A program made the translations under genes and the position numbers. The notes under the pieces were generated by a model that was not told the DNA's origin, made no database searches, and worked only from the letters and a program-made list of their open reading frames with translations. From NCBI GenBank assembly GCA_041392845.1, contig JAWKLG010000005.1, forward strand, positions 1 to 64,000: DNA of 64,000 nucleotides, written 5' to 3'. The DNA is from JAGQWW01 sp041392845. GTDB lineage: Bacteria; Bacteroidota; Bacteroidia; Chitinophagales; Saprospiraceae. Numbering within the stretch: the stretch's first letter is position 1; each line of letters starts with the position of its first letter. Shown piece after piece: positions 36,961 to 46,839 of the stretch.

Positions 36961-39948
36961 CTAAAATAAATATCTCAAAGAAAACTGAAACTGTCTTGGC
37001 GGAGCAGCATTTCTTTTCACCAATATACCTGAGTCGGATGGTCCAACCTGAATCTGGTTACTCTGTGTAGCATTGTTGCTATACCCACTTAGGTTTTCAG
37101 CATCAAAAAGATTGAATACTTGAGCACCGATTTCAATAGAATTATTTCCTACCGGAATATTGTAAAAAGCACTTACATCAAAAGTAGCTGACCAGGGCAA
37201 TCTGTCAGAATTTCTGTCTTCACCTGGTTGTCTGTCGCTGTTACCAACATAAGCATCACCAAAAGCTCTTCCGTCACCATTCAAGTCAGTAGTTCCATAA
37301 ACCGTCGCATCCGGAATCCTGTTGATAGGCTGTCCACTCTGCAATAATGATGCAACTGTAAGGGTAAAGTTTTTAATAGGATAGTAGGTAAAAATACCAT
37401 TGATCAAATGTCTTCTGTCGTTGATAGACGGGCCCCATTCTGCTTCGAAATCGTTGGCATCCATCGCACGGAAATTGATGTCTTCGGTGTTGTTTTCTAG
37501 ATAAGAAAGGGTGTACATCAAACGGAAAGCGTAATTGTCTTCACCCCTGTCTTTTTGCAAGGTAAAATTCATTGCATAATAATTGGAACGACCTGCAGAT
37601 TCTGTCATCACTACGTTTCTTGCAGCACCTCTCAGGGTATCTCCATTTACCAAAGCATAGTTGCCATTCGCATCAGCAAACACAGGTACCGGACGCGTTG
37701 CATCTGCTGCCGCAGGATCGCGAACCACAACATTGTCGGGATCGATTGGATAGGCAGCTGGAGCATTTAAATTGGCAACTCTAAATAGATTAAAAGATCG
37801 ATTGTGCATCAAATCCACATAGAAAATGGTCTTTTCGCTCATTTTTTGCTGGTAACCCAACATGAACTGGTGACTATAAGGATTGTCATATCCATTTGGA
37901 TTTAAAACCCTCAATTCATTTTGGAAAATCCCGGAACGTTGACCTTGTAGTGTTGAAGCATCCGGGCCGTTCAGATAAGAAACATTAGGAGCAGTTCCTA
38001 CCAGATTTCCTTCGTTGGTGATTGCGTCAATATTGGTATCATTTGGCAAAATGCCCATATTCACGAGTGCCTGCAATTGTCTTTTGTAATCGTCAGAATT
38101 GGAATTGAACTGCAAAGCATCACTGTAAACCGCGTAAAGGACTTTATCATAATACATTCCATATCCTGCTCTCAAAGAAGACTTATCATTCAATTTGTAA
38201 TTGGCACTCAATCTTGGAGCGATGTTGTTGAAATCGCCTTGATCTCCTCCACCCTCTGAAAGGTTGTCATAATCATAGCGGATTCCATAGTTCAGGTTCA
38301 ACCTGGGACTAACACTCCACTGGTCTTCCAGATAAAGCGAAAAGATATTTTGTCTTTTTGTAAAAGCATTAGGCCTCAATTCTATGGCATAATTCAAAAC
38401 TTGTACGTCTGAAGGCAAATCAGTGGGTGAAAGTGCAGAACCTACTCCTGATTCTACCAGTCCATCCAATTGGCTTTGGTTCAACTGTACCAGGTAGCTT
38501 CCGTTTGGATTTCCACCTCCAAATAGTTCATACCCGGAGCTTTTGATTTGCAAGCCGGTCTTGATTTGATGATCTCCGCGGTAAAAAGTAAGTTTTTGCT
38601 GTAGGACATGCGTATTTTCCAATTCATCAAATACATATCCGGGATGGCCCATAAATGCAATTGATAGTCCTTGTGGATCCAAGACAGTTACGTCCGGACT
38701 ATTATTGTCTTCAGGGTTGGCATAATTCCAACGGAATCGTCCGTACAGGTAATTTCCTTCATAAGTAAAGCGCTCTCCCAGGTAGGTATTTTTTAGAGCT
38801 ACATTGACAGAATTTCTATCCTGGCGGTTGCCGGCTGATGGGAAAGTTACTCCGCCTTCCAATCCACCTCCCTGACGCTCGATGTTTACGATGCCGGTAT
38901 TTACACGAAGAGAAGAACGGAATTTGGTAGACCAGTGTTGGTCAATTTTAGCAGACAGGTAGGAAAAATTATTGGTTCCTCTGACTGTTTCATTGATACC
39001 CAATTGAGGCACATTTAGAAGATTGTCTTTAATGTCGGTAGTGTGTTCGGCATTGATAAAATAAAAGGTCTTGTTTTTAACTAAAGCTCCACCCACACCG
39101 AATCCGGCCTGGTGTCTTTGGAAACCATCTTTTACCTGGTTACCTGAAAGATCTCTTTGCGCAAAAGCTGAAGGAGCATCAATTACCGGCCCGGGACGAA
39201 CAATGTAAAATGCCTCCCCGGTAGTCTCGTTGGTACCCGATTTGGTGGTAATGTTGATGATACCGTTGGAAGTAAGGCCATGTTCTGCGCTGAAATTATT
39301 GGTCAAAGCAGTGATGTTTTTTGTAAAACCAACCGGCATGGCGAATCGCTGACCTCCCAGGAAGTTTTCATTGTTGTCCATCCCGTCAATCTGATAATTG
39401 GTATACAATGCATTTGCTCCATTGATGGCAACATTGGGTGCTTCCGGAAAATCCGGTTGCCTGGGTAATGTTGGGTGGCGGCGATAAAGAGACCTTGTGA
39501 TATCTCTACCTTCAACCGGCAGTTCCTGAATTTCTTTAGCAGTTAGTTCAGACGCTACCTCTGCATCTACTGTATTAATGGTTTGATAACTGCTGGCTGA
39601 TACGGTTACGGCATCCAATGCCATAACTTTTTCCTGCAGTTTGAATGTTACAGACTTGGTTTTGTCTGAAATTAGGGAAATGTTGTTGAGACTTTGTGGT
39701 TCATAAAAGCCTCCTTGTGAGATTTCAACTGAATACAATCCGGAAGTTGACAATCCCGCGATTTGGATTTTTCCATTTTCGTCAGAAACAGCTTGTTTTT
39801 CGTAGTTGATTCCTGAATTTTTAACCATTACGACCTGTCCGATAACAGGTTCGTTGGTTTCATTGATTAGAGAAATTTCGAGCGCGGCTTGGCTGTAGGC
39901 ATACAGACTGAGCGCAGTCATAAAAACTGTAAGTAACAGGTTTTTCAT
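36961..39948 (-). CDS. TonB-dependent receptor, Oar-like
   Basis: 995 residues, intact. Signal peptide to LSLYAYSQ, a carboxypeptidase-regulatory-like domain (about 22-110), plug (about 125-250: LPVEGRDITRSL, NVAINGANALYTNYQIDGMD), then a large barrel (NIFSLYLEDQWSVSPRLNLN, GIRYDYDN, RLSANYKLNDKSSLRAGYGMYYD) ending RQFQFSLRYLF. The plug and barrel text match Oar-type receptors, which import or export larger ligands. It heads an operon with an ABC importer, so outer- and inner-membrane steps for one substrate are both present. The substrate is unknown. Confidence 0.92.
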   Translation of the reverse strand: MKNLLLTVFMTALSLYAYSQAALEISLINETNEPVIGQVVMVKNSGINYEKQAVSDENGKIQIAGLSTSGLYSVEISQGGFYEPQSLNNISLISDKTKSVTFKLQEKVMALDAVTVSASSYQTINTVDAEVASELTAKEIQELPVEGRDITRSLYRRHPTLPRQPDFPEAPNVAINGANALYTNYQIDGMDNNENFLGGQRFAMPVGFTKNITALTNNFSAEHGLTSNGIINITTKSGTNETTGEAFYIVRPGPVIDAPSAFAQRDLSGNQVKDGFQRHQAGFGVGGALVKNKTFYFINAEHTTDIKDNLLNVPQLGINETVRGTNNFSYLSAKIDQHWSTKFRSSLRVNTGIVNIERQGGGLEGGVTFPSAGNRQDRNSVNVALKNTYLGERFTYEGNYLYGRFRWNYANPEDNNSPDVTVLDPQGLSIAFMGHPGYVFDELENTHVLQQKLTFYRGDHQIKTGLQIKSSGYELFGGGNPNGSYLVQLNQSQLDGLVESGVGSALSPTDLPSDVQVLNYAIELRPNAFTKRQNIFSLYLEDQWSVSPRLNLNYGIRYDYDNLSEGGGDQGDFNNIAPRLSANYKLNDKSSLRAGYGMYYDKVLYAVYSDALQFNSNSDDYKRQLQALVNMGILPNDTNIDAITNEGNLVGTAPNVSYLNGPDASTLQGQRSGIFQNELRVLNPNGYDNPYSHQFMLGYQQKMSEKTIFYVDLMHNRSFNLFRVANLNAPAAYPIDPDNVVVRDPAAADATRPVPVFADANGNYALVNGDTLRGAARNVVMTESAGRSNYYAMNFTLQKDRGEDNYAFRLMYTLSYLENNTEDINFRAMDANDFEAEWGPSINDRRHLINGIFTYYPIKNFTLTVASLLQSGQPINRIPDATVYGTTDLNGDGRAFGDAYVGNSDRQPGEDRNSDRLPWSATFDVSAFYNIPVGNNSIEIGAQVFNLFDAENLSGYSNNATQSNQIQVGPSDSGILVKRNAAPPRQFQFSLRYLF

Positions 39949-40033
39949 GGTTTAATGTTTTGTTGCAAAGTCAAATAAGTGTCTCCCCTTGGGAGCGTGT
40001 ATAAAAAACCAACCTTGTGTAGGGTGATAATCC

Positions 40034-40738
40034 TTAAGCAAATTGAATCGGAGGAGCTCTTAATCCTGGAGAAGCATATTGGATGGAGCTGAAAAGAATA
40101 GAAGTTTTTGGCAGTGGAGTAGGCGTTTTTTTAAATAAAAGGACCTTTAAAAGAAGCAAAAGTGTTTGGCTTAAAAAAGTGCTCTCGGAGATTTTATAAA
40201 CATCAAAAAGCGTATTGACATCTCTAAGCCTTTGAAGCAGCAGTACTTTTTCCCCACTTTTTTTAGAAAAAGCCAAAAGAGCATCCAACAAAGAGCGGGT
40301 CTGCCAGGGAAGTTGCTGAAATAGGTCTTTTTGAAAATGGTCTTTTGTTAAACCTATTAAATAGGCACCTTGACGGTAAGTTGGACCCAAAACTGAATTA
40401 CCTGCTTCAAGTTCCTCAACGACCTGATTCCAATCCGTTTTAGCCAGTTCCGGTGCATCATTTCCTACCGCAATAACTGCGTCAAACCCTTTTTTAAAAA
40501 GATCATCATAGGCATTGGCCAATTTTTCACCAAAGGAATTCCCTTTTTGGTTTCCTTCGTGAAAATGGAAAATATCAAGACCTGATTTTTTTAAAGAAAG
40601 ATAAGTATCGGAAATTAGGGTGGAAGCTAAATGACGGTTGTTTTCAAATCTGTTTTTAGAAAACCAGGATTTATTGTATGCCTCCGCCTCAGCACTCAGG
40701 CTAAAGTAAAGGATAGCAATATTTGGTTTTCTTTCCAT
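40034..40738 (-). CDS. GT-A-fold DUF2064 (TIGR04282-like) protein
   Basis: 234 residues from the Met at 40738; the frame stays open upstream to 40849, so the start is uncertain. Family features: IAILYFSLSAEAEAYNKSW, FHFHEGNQKGNSFGEKLANAYDDLF, FDAVIAVGNDAPEL (the GT-A DxD-like spot), NSVLGPTYRQGAYLIGLT, WQTRSLLDALL. DUF2064 proteins are nucleotide-sugar-transferase-like and often sit near transport or arsenic genes. Their substrates are unknown. 85 bp upstream of the TonB receptor on the same strand. Confidence 0.78.
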   Translation of the reverse strand: MERKPNIAILYFSLSAEAEAYNKSWFSKNRFENNRHLASTLISDTYLSLKKSGLDIFHFHEGNQKGNSFGEKLANAYDDLFKKGFDAVIAVGNDAPELAKTDWNQVVEELEAGNSVLGPTYRQGAYLIGLTKDHFQKDLFQQLPWQTRSLLDALLAFSKKSGEKVLLLQRLRDVNTLFDVYKISESTFLSQTLLLLLKVLLFKKTPTPLPKTSILFSSIQYASPGLRAPPIQFA

Positions 40739-41060
40739 CATAATTAATGCGCCAAGGTATGATTCAAATCCTGAATGTAAGTACAATTTTAGTAACTCAC
40801 TTACAGAACCTGCATTTATTAAGGTCAGCCTTGGAAGGTTCGTTTGCATTTACACCTGAACAAATCCAATAGACCGGACATGAATTTTCAAACATCCATG
40901 TATTCAATATTCGAAAAAAAGAACAATTCGGTTTTAGGTGCTTTCAAAAAATAATATGATGAAAAAGTACCAAAGGTTGCTTCACCTTTTTAAGTTTTGA
41001 ATGCTAACTTCACGAAACCTAAAGTTGGACAAATGTTCAAATAGGGTTTAAAAATACCTG

Positions 41061-42338
41061 ATGGAATATTTCGAAAATCTAAATTTCAATACTGAACTTC
41101 TGATAAGCCTCCGAGACTTATTTCTCGCTTTGGGCATCGGTTTGTTAATGGGAATCGAAAGAGAATTTTCGAAAGTCCAGGAAGAGGAGCACCATCGTTT
41201 ATTCGCAGGTGTGCGTACTTTTTCCATAGTAAGTGTGCTTGGGTATTTGTCTATGTTTTTAGAAGAACAATTGGGCATTTGGGTCTTCATTGCTGCCTTC
41301 TTGGGTGTAATAATCCTGACCGGCATATCTTATTTCAAAGCAAATGCAGAAGACCATGGCACTACTACAGAATTTGCATTAAACGTATGTTTTTTATTGG
41401 GTGCGCTGGTTTACACCAAAAGTTACCACATGGCAGTGACCGGAGCTGTTTTGGTGACGGCTCTCCTGGGGTTCAAAATCAAAATTCATGCATTTGTTGG
41501 TAAGCTGGATTTAAAAGAGATTTCTGCCATTTTAATTTTCATCATTACCACTGCTCTTGTTTTGCCTTTGCTGCCCAATCAGGACATCGGGCCTTACGGA
41601 ATTTTTAATCTTTACAAGATTTGGCTCATCGTTGCCATTTTCATGGCGCTTAATTTTATCGCTTATTTCCTGAGTAAATTCTTCGATCAAAAGAATTCTG
41701 TACTCTTGACCGGTATTATCGGTGGATTTGCATCCAGTACAGCTACCTCCTGGTTTTTTAGCAGGAAATCAGGTAAGTCAGAAGAAGGAGGAATACTTGA
41801 AGCTGCTGCTATTGTTTTTGCCAGTTCCATTATGTTTCCAAGGCTTCTAATTTGGCTGGTGATTCTCAATATTGAATTGTTGAAAATCTTATGGTTGCCA
41901 CTGGTAATTATATCCATAATTGGAATCGGAGCCGGATATTGGATAACCAGAAAAAACTCAGGTACTACCGAACAGGCTCCCGCCAAAGGAAGCCCGATAA
42001 ATTTTAAAGAAGCATTCTTTTTTGCAGCAATTTATGTGGTGATAAAGCTGCTGGTTGCTTACACCGACGATGAATTTGGCGATACCGGAGTTTGGATTGC
42101 TGCCGGGATTTCCGGTTTGACAGACATAGATGCCATTACGATTTCCATGGCCAATTTTGGCAAACTGAAAATCGCGGCCATTGCGATTTTGATTGGGGCA
42201 TTTTCAAATACTATAGTCAAATATGCCTTTTGTTTGATCTTCGGAAATAAGAATATGAAGAAATACAGTAGCTGGGTTTTTATACCCCTATTCCTTTTGG
42301 GTATTGGATTGATTGTCTATGAAGTATTGACTCTTTGA
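41061..42338 (+). CDS. MgtC/SapB-DUF4010 membrane protein
   Basis: 425 residues with about 12 membrane helices. N-terminal MgtC/SapB-like region with LGIGLLMGIEREF and RLFAGVRTFSIVSVLGYL; C-terminal DUF4010 region with GIIGGFASSTATSWFFSRKS and AAGISGLTDIDAITISMANF. Suggested role: ion or magnesium homeostasis in the inner membrane. The substrate is not proven for this fusion family. Convergent with the GNAT gene, only 1 bp apart. Confidence 0.88.
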   Translation: MEYFENLNFNTELLISLRDLFLALGIGLLMGIEREFSKVQEEEHHRLFAGVRTFSIVSVLGYLSMFLEEQLGIWVFIAAFLGVIILTGISYFKANAEDHGTTTEFALNVCFLLGALVYTKSYHMAVTGAVLVTALLGFKIKIHAFVGKLDLKEISAILIFIITTALVLPLLPNQDIGPYGIFNLYKIWLIVAIFMALNFIAYFLSKFFDQKNSVLLTGIIGGFASSTATSWFFSRKSGKSEEGGILEAAAIVFASSIMFPRLLIWLVILNIELLKILWLPLVIISIIGIGAGYWITRKNSGTTEQAPAKGSPINFKEAFFFAAIYVVIKLLVAYTDDEFGDTGVWIAAGISGLTDIDAITISMANFGKLKIAAIAILIGAFSNTIVKYAFCLIFGNKNMKKYSSWVFIPLFLLGIGLIVYEVLTL

Positions 42339-42339
42339 T

Positions 42340-42930
42340 TTAAATCTTTTTGGACCAAAATTGCAGGGGCTTTGCTGTCTCCTCCTGCTGGTCAATGTCC
42401 TGCCATTGCATGTTGCAAAACATTCCTTCCATTTTTTGATAGCCTCTCTTTTTCCAAAACGCATCTAAAGGAACAAAGTCCTTGGGTTTTAAAGCATGAT
42501 CTTCCGGTCTGACCACTCCGCAGAAGGTGCAAAGATTAAACCATCCAAGGTCTTTAGCTTGTGCTTCCCTCATTTCAAAGAATTTCACCCCAATACCCTG
42601 TCCACGATATTCAGGTAACAATACGGATTCGCCGAAATAGAAGATTTCATTGACATCATAGCCATTGTTTATCCAGGCTGCTTTTACATTTTCAGTTTCA
42701 TGTTCGAGTGGAAGTGCAGTAGAGGCTCCAACAATTTTTTCTCCGTCCTTTACCAGAATTAAAATGCTATCAGGTGCATTCACATAGGTTTGGAGATATT
42801 CTTTTTCATAATTCATATCTCCTTCGTATAGGTAGGGGAAGGCACGGAAGACTTTTATTCTGAGTTGAGCCAATCCAACTAGATTTTCTTCCGAGATTTC
42901 AGTTGTGATTTTTAAAAATTGGACGGACAT
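42340..42930 (-). CDS. GNAT-family N-acetyltransferase
   Basis: 196 residues, cytoplasmic. Acetyl-CoA-binding site is LPEYRGQGIGVKFFEMRE (motif A, Q/RxxGxG/A), after the strand EIFYFGESVL. The front LVGLAQLRIKVFRAFPYLYEG and the end GMFCNMQWQDIDQQ define a GNAT subgroup common in Bacteroidota. The substrate is not predictable. Confidence 0.9.
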   Translation of the reverse strand: MSVQFLKITTEISEENLVGLAQLRIKVFRAFPYLYEGDMNYEKEYLQTYVNAPDSILILVKDGEKIVGASTALPLEHETENVKAAWINNGYDVNEIFYFGESVLLPEYRGQGIGVKFFEMREAQAKDLGWFNLCTFCGVVRPEDHALKPKDFVPLDAFWKKRGYQKMEGMFCNMQWQDIDQQEETAKPLQFWSKKI

Positions 42931-42953
42931 AAAGTAGTTGATTAAATCGGAAA

Positions 42954-43784
42954 TTAATCTTCAATCACCACACACTTTCCCTTCATTTTATCCCACTTGC
43001 TACCCTCCGGACAAATACAATCCCCACTGTTGGTTTTAAAATTCCAAATCGGAATGGTTCCCGGACAGCAAGAACAATCAGGTATCTCGATTTTACATGG
43101 ATCCAGATTGTTTATTTTTTGGACCTCATACACCATTAGGATTTCGTAGTAGAAATTATTCTCCGGACCACCCATGGGTGAGGTTGCAGATATTTTTAAT
43201 TGAAAGAAAGCAGGATCGCCAGGCTTTAGTTTGTCCAAATTTGACAGGATAATTTCACCATTTTGAATACCGGTTTTACTCCCGGAAGGATAATTATAAG
43301 CATAGCTGTAAGGAAACCGTGAAGAAAATATGCTGCTTACGTTTTTATACGGCCATTCTTCCTTGGATTTCAATTGTGAAATTAGGCCGGAAAATGTGAT
43401 TTGTCCACTTCCTGTGATGTTGGTAAATGGATTTCTAAAACTTTCGTTGTTGTAGGAATAACAACTAGGCCCCAAGGCAATTATCCCGGCTTTGACAGGA
43501 AAACTAATACTGTCTTTTCCAGTCAAAATAAATTGGTCAATCTGCTGAGGGAAGTTGTAATTGAATTCAAAATATTCTTTACAAGTGGTATTGGACTGTA
43601 CACTGAAAAGAATTGTACCCTTGTCTTTGAAAATATTTATTTTCTCAGGTGGACGCGTAGAATTTCCTGAGTAACCATGAATAACTTCTTTGAATACCAA
43701 CTCCAAACCCTGAGCATCTGCCTCTTTTACAGGGAAGAATAAGGTTAGAAAAAATATAAAAAAATAATGGTTTAGGGAAGGCAT
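42954..43784 (-). CDS. Secreted protein of unknown function with Cys-rich tail
   Basis: 276 residues from the Met at 43784, which starts a signal peptide (FFIFFLTLFFPVKEADA). The middle is beta-rich (GTILFSVQSNTTCKEYFEF, AGIIALGPSCYSYNN). The last 55 residues are dense in Cys (DPCKIEIPDCSCCPG, DCICPEGSKWDKMKGKCV), a compact disulfide module resembling EGF/TIL-like or metallothionein-like ends. No family recognised. Its 3' end is 23 bp from the upstream end of the GNAT gene. Confidence 0.68.
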   Translation of the reverse strand: MPSLNHYFFIFFLTLFFPVKEADAQGLELVFKEVIHGYSGNSTRPPEKINIFKDKGTILFSVQSNTTCKEYFEFNYNFPQQIDQFILTGKDSISFPVKAGIIALGPSCYSYNNESFRNPFTNITGSGQITFSGLISQLKSKEEWPYKNVSSIFSSRFPYSYAYNYPSGSKTGIQNGEIILSNLDKLKPGDPAFFQLKISATSPMGGPENNFYYEILMVYEVQKINNLDPCKIEIPDCSCCPGTIPIWNFKTNSGDCICPEGSKWDKMKGKCVVIED

Positions 43785-43853
43785 AATATCAATTTTAAAA
43801 GCTAGACCAAGGTCACAATTAGTTGTCAAATTCTTCCCTAAACCCTGCAATTT

Positions 43854-44375
43854 TTATTCTACAATGTCCTTTTTGGTTAGTTTTTCATGTAAATCAGCAA
43901 TGGCCATCAAGGCAGCCGGGCCATACCATTCCTTTAATTCCATCTCGAGACTTCCGGCCTTGATGGCAGGGTCAGTATTAGTCAAGGCTTCAGCTTCTTC
44001 AATACTACGCACATCAAAAATGTAAATTCCTCTCAAGTCATCATTTCCAAAAAATGGACCTGCAACAATCAAAGTGCCCTCTTCCGCCATTCGGTTGATG
44101 TTTTCCATATGCGCTCTTTGCAAAGCTGCTGCTTCTGCAGAATCCCGGTCTCGATTAGGACCTCTTTTTAAAAAAGCCATCACATATTTTTTCATACCAT
44201 ATGCATCTGCACCATACTTGGCAGCCAATGCCGAATCGTATTGAACCGCTTCTGCCTCTTCAGCCATTTCGGAAATCTTCTCCTGTACCTTTGATTCAGG
44301 CTCACTTGTATTGCAGGCCGCTATGAAAGCAATTGCCAGAGTGACAACCAGTAATTTTTCAAGTGTTTTTTTCAT
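43854..44375 (-). CDS. YciI-like domain lipoprotein
   Basis: 173 residues. Lipobox AIAFIAAC, a charged linker, then a YciI-like ferredoxin-fold domain: KYVMAFLKRGPNRDRDSAE, LQRAHMENINRMAEEGTLIV, AGPFFGNDDLRGIYIFDVRS, EEAEALTNTDPAIKAG. YciI proteins are normally cytoplasmic; here the domain is carried by an exported lipoprotein, a form seen in Bacteroidota. No catalytic role is established. Confidence 0.85.
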   Translation of the reverse strand: MKKTLEKLLVVTLAIAFIAACNTSEPESKVQEKISEMAEEAEAVQYDSALAAKYGADAYGMKKYVMAFLKRGPNRDRDSAEAAALQRAHMENINRMAEEGTLIVAGPFFGNDDLRGIYIFDVRSIEEAEALTNTDPAIKAGSLEMELKEWYGPAALMAIADLHEKLTKKDIVE

Positions 44376-44538
44376 AAGTTGGTTTTTAATATTTTAATCA
44401 TTGGAGCTTCACCTCCTTTGCTTGATTTTTCGATTATTTGTAGTTTGAAAAAGACTTTTTAGAAATAAGAATTAAGTCTGATTGGTAGCATACAGAATGG
44501 AAGACAAGCGGAAGAAAGGTAGAGCTGATACTATTTTT

Positions 44539-44581
44539 CAAAAGCATATTTCGGGTATTTCCTACCTAAAATATGCTTTTG
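44539..44581. repeat. 13-bp perfect inverted repeat
   Basis: CAAAAGCATATTT (44539-44551) pairs with AAATATGCTTTTG (44569-44581) across a 17-nt loop. It lies in the 278-bp spacer between the M48 protease gene and the YciI-lipoprotein gene, both minus strand. No T-run follows on either strand. It could stabilise the mRNA 3' end or act as an operator. Confidence 0.65.
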
Positions 44582-44653
44582 AAATAAGTTAAGGGAATGA
44601 TTACCCGCTTCTTTGTGAGAAAATGCCGATTTTGAGATAAACGGTTAGGGAAT

Positions 44654-46810
44654 TTATTCATTTACAATTTGCCTCAAAGCTTCATACATGTGTACCTTCA
44701 ACATTTGGTCAGAATCCTTTCCATCGATGTATTGAATTTTCAAAGGACTCCTTCTTCCATTTTTCAAATCCAACAAAACCGCAAAAATGAAGGTGTCATG
44801 CTCTTTTCCAAAAAGCGTTGGCAAAGCATAAGGCAGCAGAGGAAGCATGATTAAGCTGGCAACTCTTTTGCCCTTGGCGTCAAATATTGATTGTCTGGCA
44901 GAAATTACACCTGTCCACAAAAAATAACTGGTACCGTACCTCTTGGTAATTTCATCTATCTCCCGCTGGTGCAGTCCCGGCGAAGTCGAAATTTCTGAAA
45001 GATTCATTTGTTCCTGAAAATATTCATTGACAAATCGGATGTCATTGAATTTTCTGGTTTCATTTTTATTCAAATGATCTACATCTAAAATTTGATGTTT
45101 GAGCTTAAGCCTTTGAGCAATATCTGAAATAATATTTCCCAAATTTTCCTTCGATTCCTCTGACTCTTTAAATAGAAAATAATTTCCATTTCTGACATCA
45201 AGTTTCAAATACATCGGGTCAACTACTACAATGTCCTTGATACCAAATTTTCTATTGTAGTTTCTTTGTGCTTTTACCTTTTCCTCCAGTTCTTTTCTGC
45301 CTTTTCGACTTTGATAGAAATCAATTTTGTCCTGATCTTTTTGATATGCTTCTTCACCTTTTTTCAAAGCTTCTAAAAATTTCTCATCCTGCATCTCCTG
45401 AACCAGGGCATTTTTCCAATAAACATCTTCCCAATCCTCCTTTGTTGAATCTCTATGGATGGCCTTACTAAGCAAATCTTCCTCCTCAATACCGGCATTG
45501 AAAATTTCCTCGAACAAGTCTTCTGTCATTTCCAAAATTTCAGGATCAGAGACAAAGTCATTGTGCAGATTCCAAAGGTAATCCATAGCCAGGGTGGTGG
45601 TCTCTTTGTTGTCCATACTGGCCAGCAAAGCATAAACCTGCTGAATTTCTCCTTCAATTTCATCCATAGGATAAATCTCTATGCCCGCATCTTCATTCAT
45701 CAACTTTGCCCTTAAGTACAGCGCTCTGGCCAAACATTTTTTTGCATGTAAACTTCCTTTTTCTTTTTCCAACAGGTACGAAGTGTAAATTGCTTCAGGC
45801 AATTCATGATATTGTAGGTGCAGTAAGGGAATTTCATTTTTTGCCCGTTCTCTGATGTCTCTAAATTTTTCTTCTGAAACCAGGTAGGAAGCTCCTCCTT
45901 TTTTCCCTTTTTCTTCGATAACTTTTTGAAGCTCTGCTTTTCTGATTTCAGTATGTGGATGTGTATTGTATTCCGTCTCAGTTTCAGGATCTTCCGACAG
46001 GGCATTCATTTCTGTCAACCAATATCCGTAAGGGAAACTATAATGGACTTTATTAAAATAATTGGTGTCGAAAACCTCATTTTTAAAAGGCAGGTACCCA
46101 TATTTTAAAACATCCATCATTTCAGGAAGCCCATCTGTGCTGTAATCCGTTTTTAAAAATCGCCTCAAACCATCACTGTCTGCTTCGGTTTCAAGCTCTT
46201 GTGAATATTGATTTTTCTTAATCAGGTTTTTATCAAAAACAGATTCATCTACTACCTTTTTTTCATCGGCATTTTTATCAATTCGGCTAGATTCTTCAAA
46301 TAACTTCAAAACGTGGCCTTCCTTAACGTGGGTCATCTCATGCGATAAAACAAAAGCTAATTGAGCTTCATTTTCCAGCCTGGCCAACAAACCCAGCGTC
46401 ACAAAAATAGAACCCCGGTCTGTTGCAAATGCATTAACCGCGGTAGATCTCAGGGTGTAAACACGCACAGCTTTATTGAAGGAAGGATCTGATTCCAATA
46501 ACTTATTACAAACTTCATTCAAATAATTACTCACCGGATCATTGAAAAGAACCAACCCACTTTTGATCATCTTATCGATTTCAAAATTGGAAGCAACAAC
46601 ATATAGCTTCTTTTCATATTCCTCCTTTTTCATCTTGCCACTTTCCAGCCTGGCGATGTCGAACTGGTATTTGATACTCGATTTGGTTGAAAATTCATCC
46701 GGAATGACGCCCTCACACTTCAAGGGTTTGTAATCGGAAGCATACTGTGCAGAAGCCTGATTTGAAATCAGGATGAAAAGAAAGCTGGTTAGATATATTA
46801 GAGATTTCAT
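44654..46810 (-). CDS. M48-family metallopeptidase
   Basis: 718 residues. Signal peptide to ASAQ. Zinc site HEMTH (His157, Glu158, His161) in LAFVLSHEMTHVKEGH, third ligand in ELETEADSDGLRRFL. N-terminal part resembles M48C peptidases such as LoiP/BepA. The ~400-residue extension is helical and ends with an unusual region (YFLWTGVISARQ, HDTFIFAVLLDLKNGRR). Likely an envelope quality-control protease, inferred from the family. It is encoded 29 bp downstream of an outer-membrane-like gene. Confidence 0.88.
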   Translation of the reverse strand: MKSLIYLTSFLFILISNQASAQYASDYKPLKCEGVIPDEFSTKSSIKYQFDIARLESGKMKKEEYEKKLYVVASNFEIDKMIKSGLVLFNDPVSNYLNEVCNKLLESDPSFNKAVRVYTLRSTAVNAFATDRGSIFVTLGLLARLENEAQLAFVLSHEMTHVKEGHVLKLFEESSRIDKNADEKKVVDESVFDKNLIKKNQYSQELETEADSDGLRRFLKTDYSTDGLPEMMDVLKYGYLPFKNEVFDTNYFNKVHYSFPYGYWLTEMNALSEDPETETEYNTHPHTEIRKAELQKVIEEKGKKGGASYLVSEEKFRDIRERAKNEIPLLHLQYHELPEAIYTSYLLEKEKGSLHAKKCLARALYLRAKLMNEDAGIEIYPMDEIEGEIQQVYALLASMDNKETTTLAMDYLWNLHNDFVSDPEILEMTEDLFEEIFNAGIEEEDLLSKAIHRDSTKEDWEDVYWKNALVQEMQDEKFLEALKKGEEAYQKDQDKIDFYQSRKGRKELEEKVKAQRNYNRKFGIKDIVVVDPMYLKLDVRNGNYFLFKESEESKENLGNIISDIAQRLKLKHQILDVDHLNKNETRKFNDIRFVNEYFQEQMNLSEISTSPGLHQREIDEITKRYGTSYFLWTGVISARQSIFDAKGKRVASLIMLPLLPYALPTLFGKEHDTFIFAVLLDLKNGRRSPLKIQYIDGKDSDQMLKVHMYEALRQIVNE

Positions 46811-46839
46811 TTCTTTTTTTTTAAAGACAATAGACTTGA

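Noticed and set aside
39949..40033. TPP or other riboswitch upstream of the TonB receptor
   Set aside because: I looked because the importer resembles YnjBCD. No thi-box (CTGAGA / ACCTGA pairing) is present; only a short CTCCC-GGGGAG-like hairpin was seen, which is not enough.
44539..44581. Rho-independent terminator
   Set aside because: The hairpin is strong but neither strand has a following T-run.
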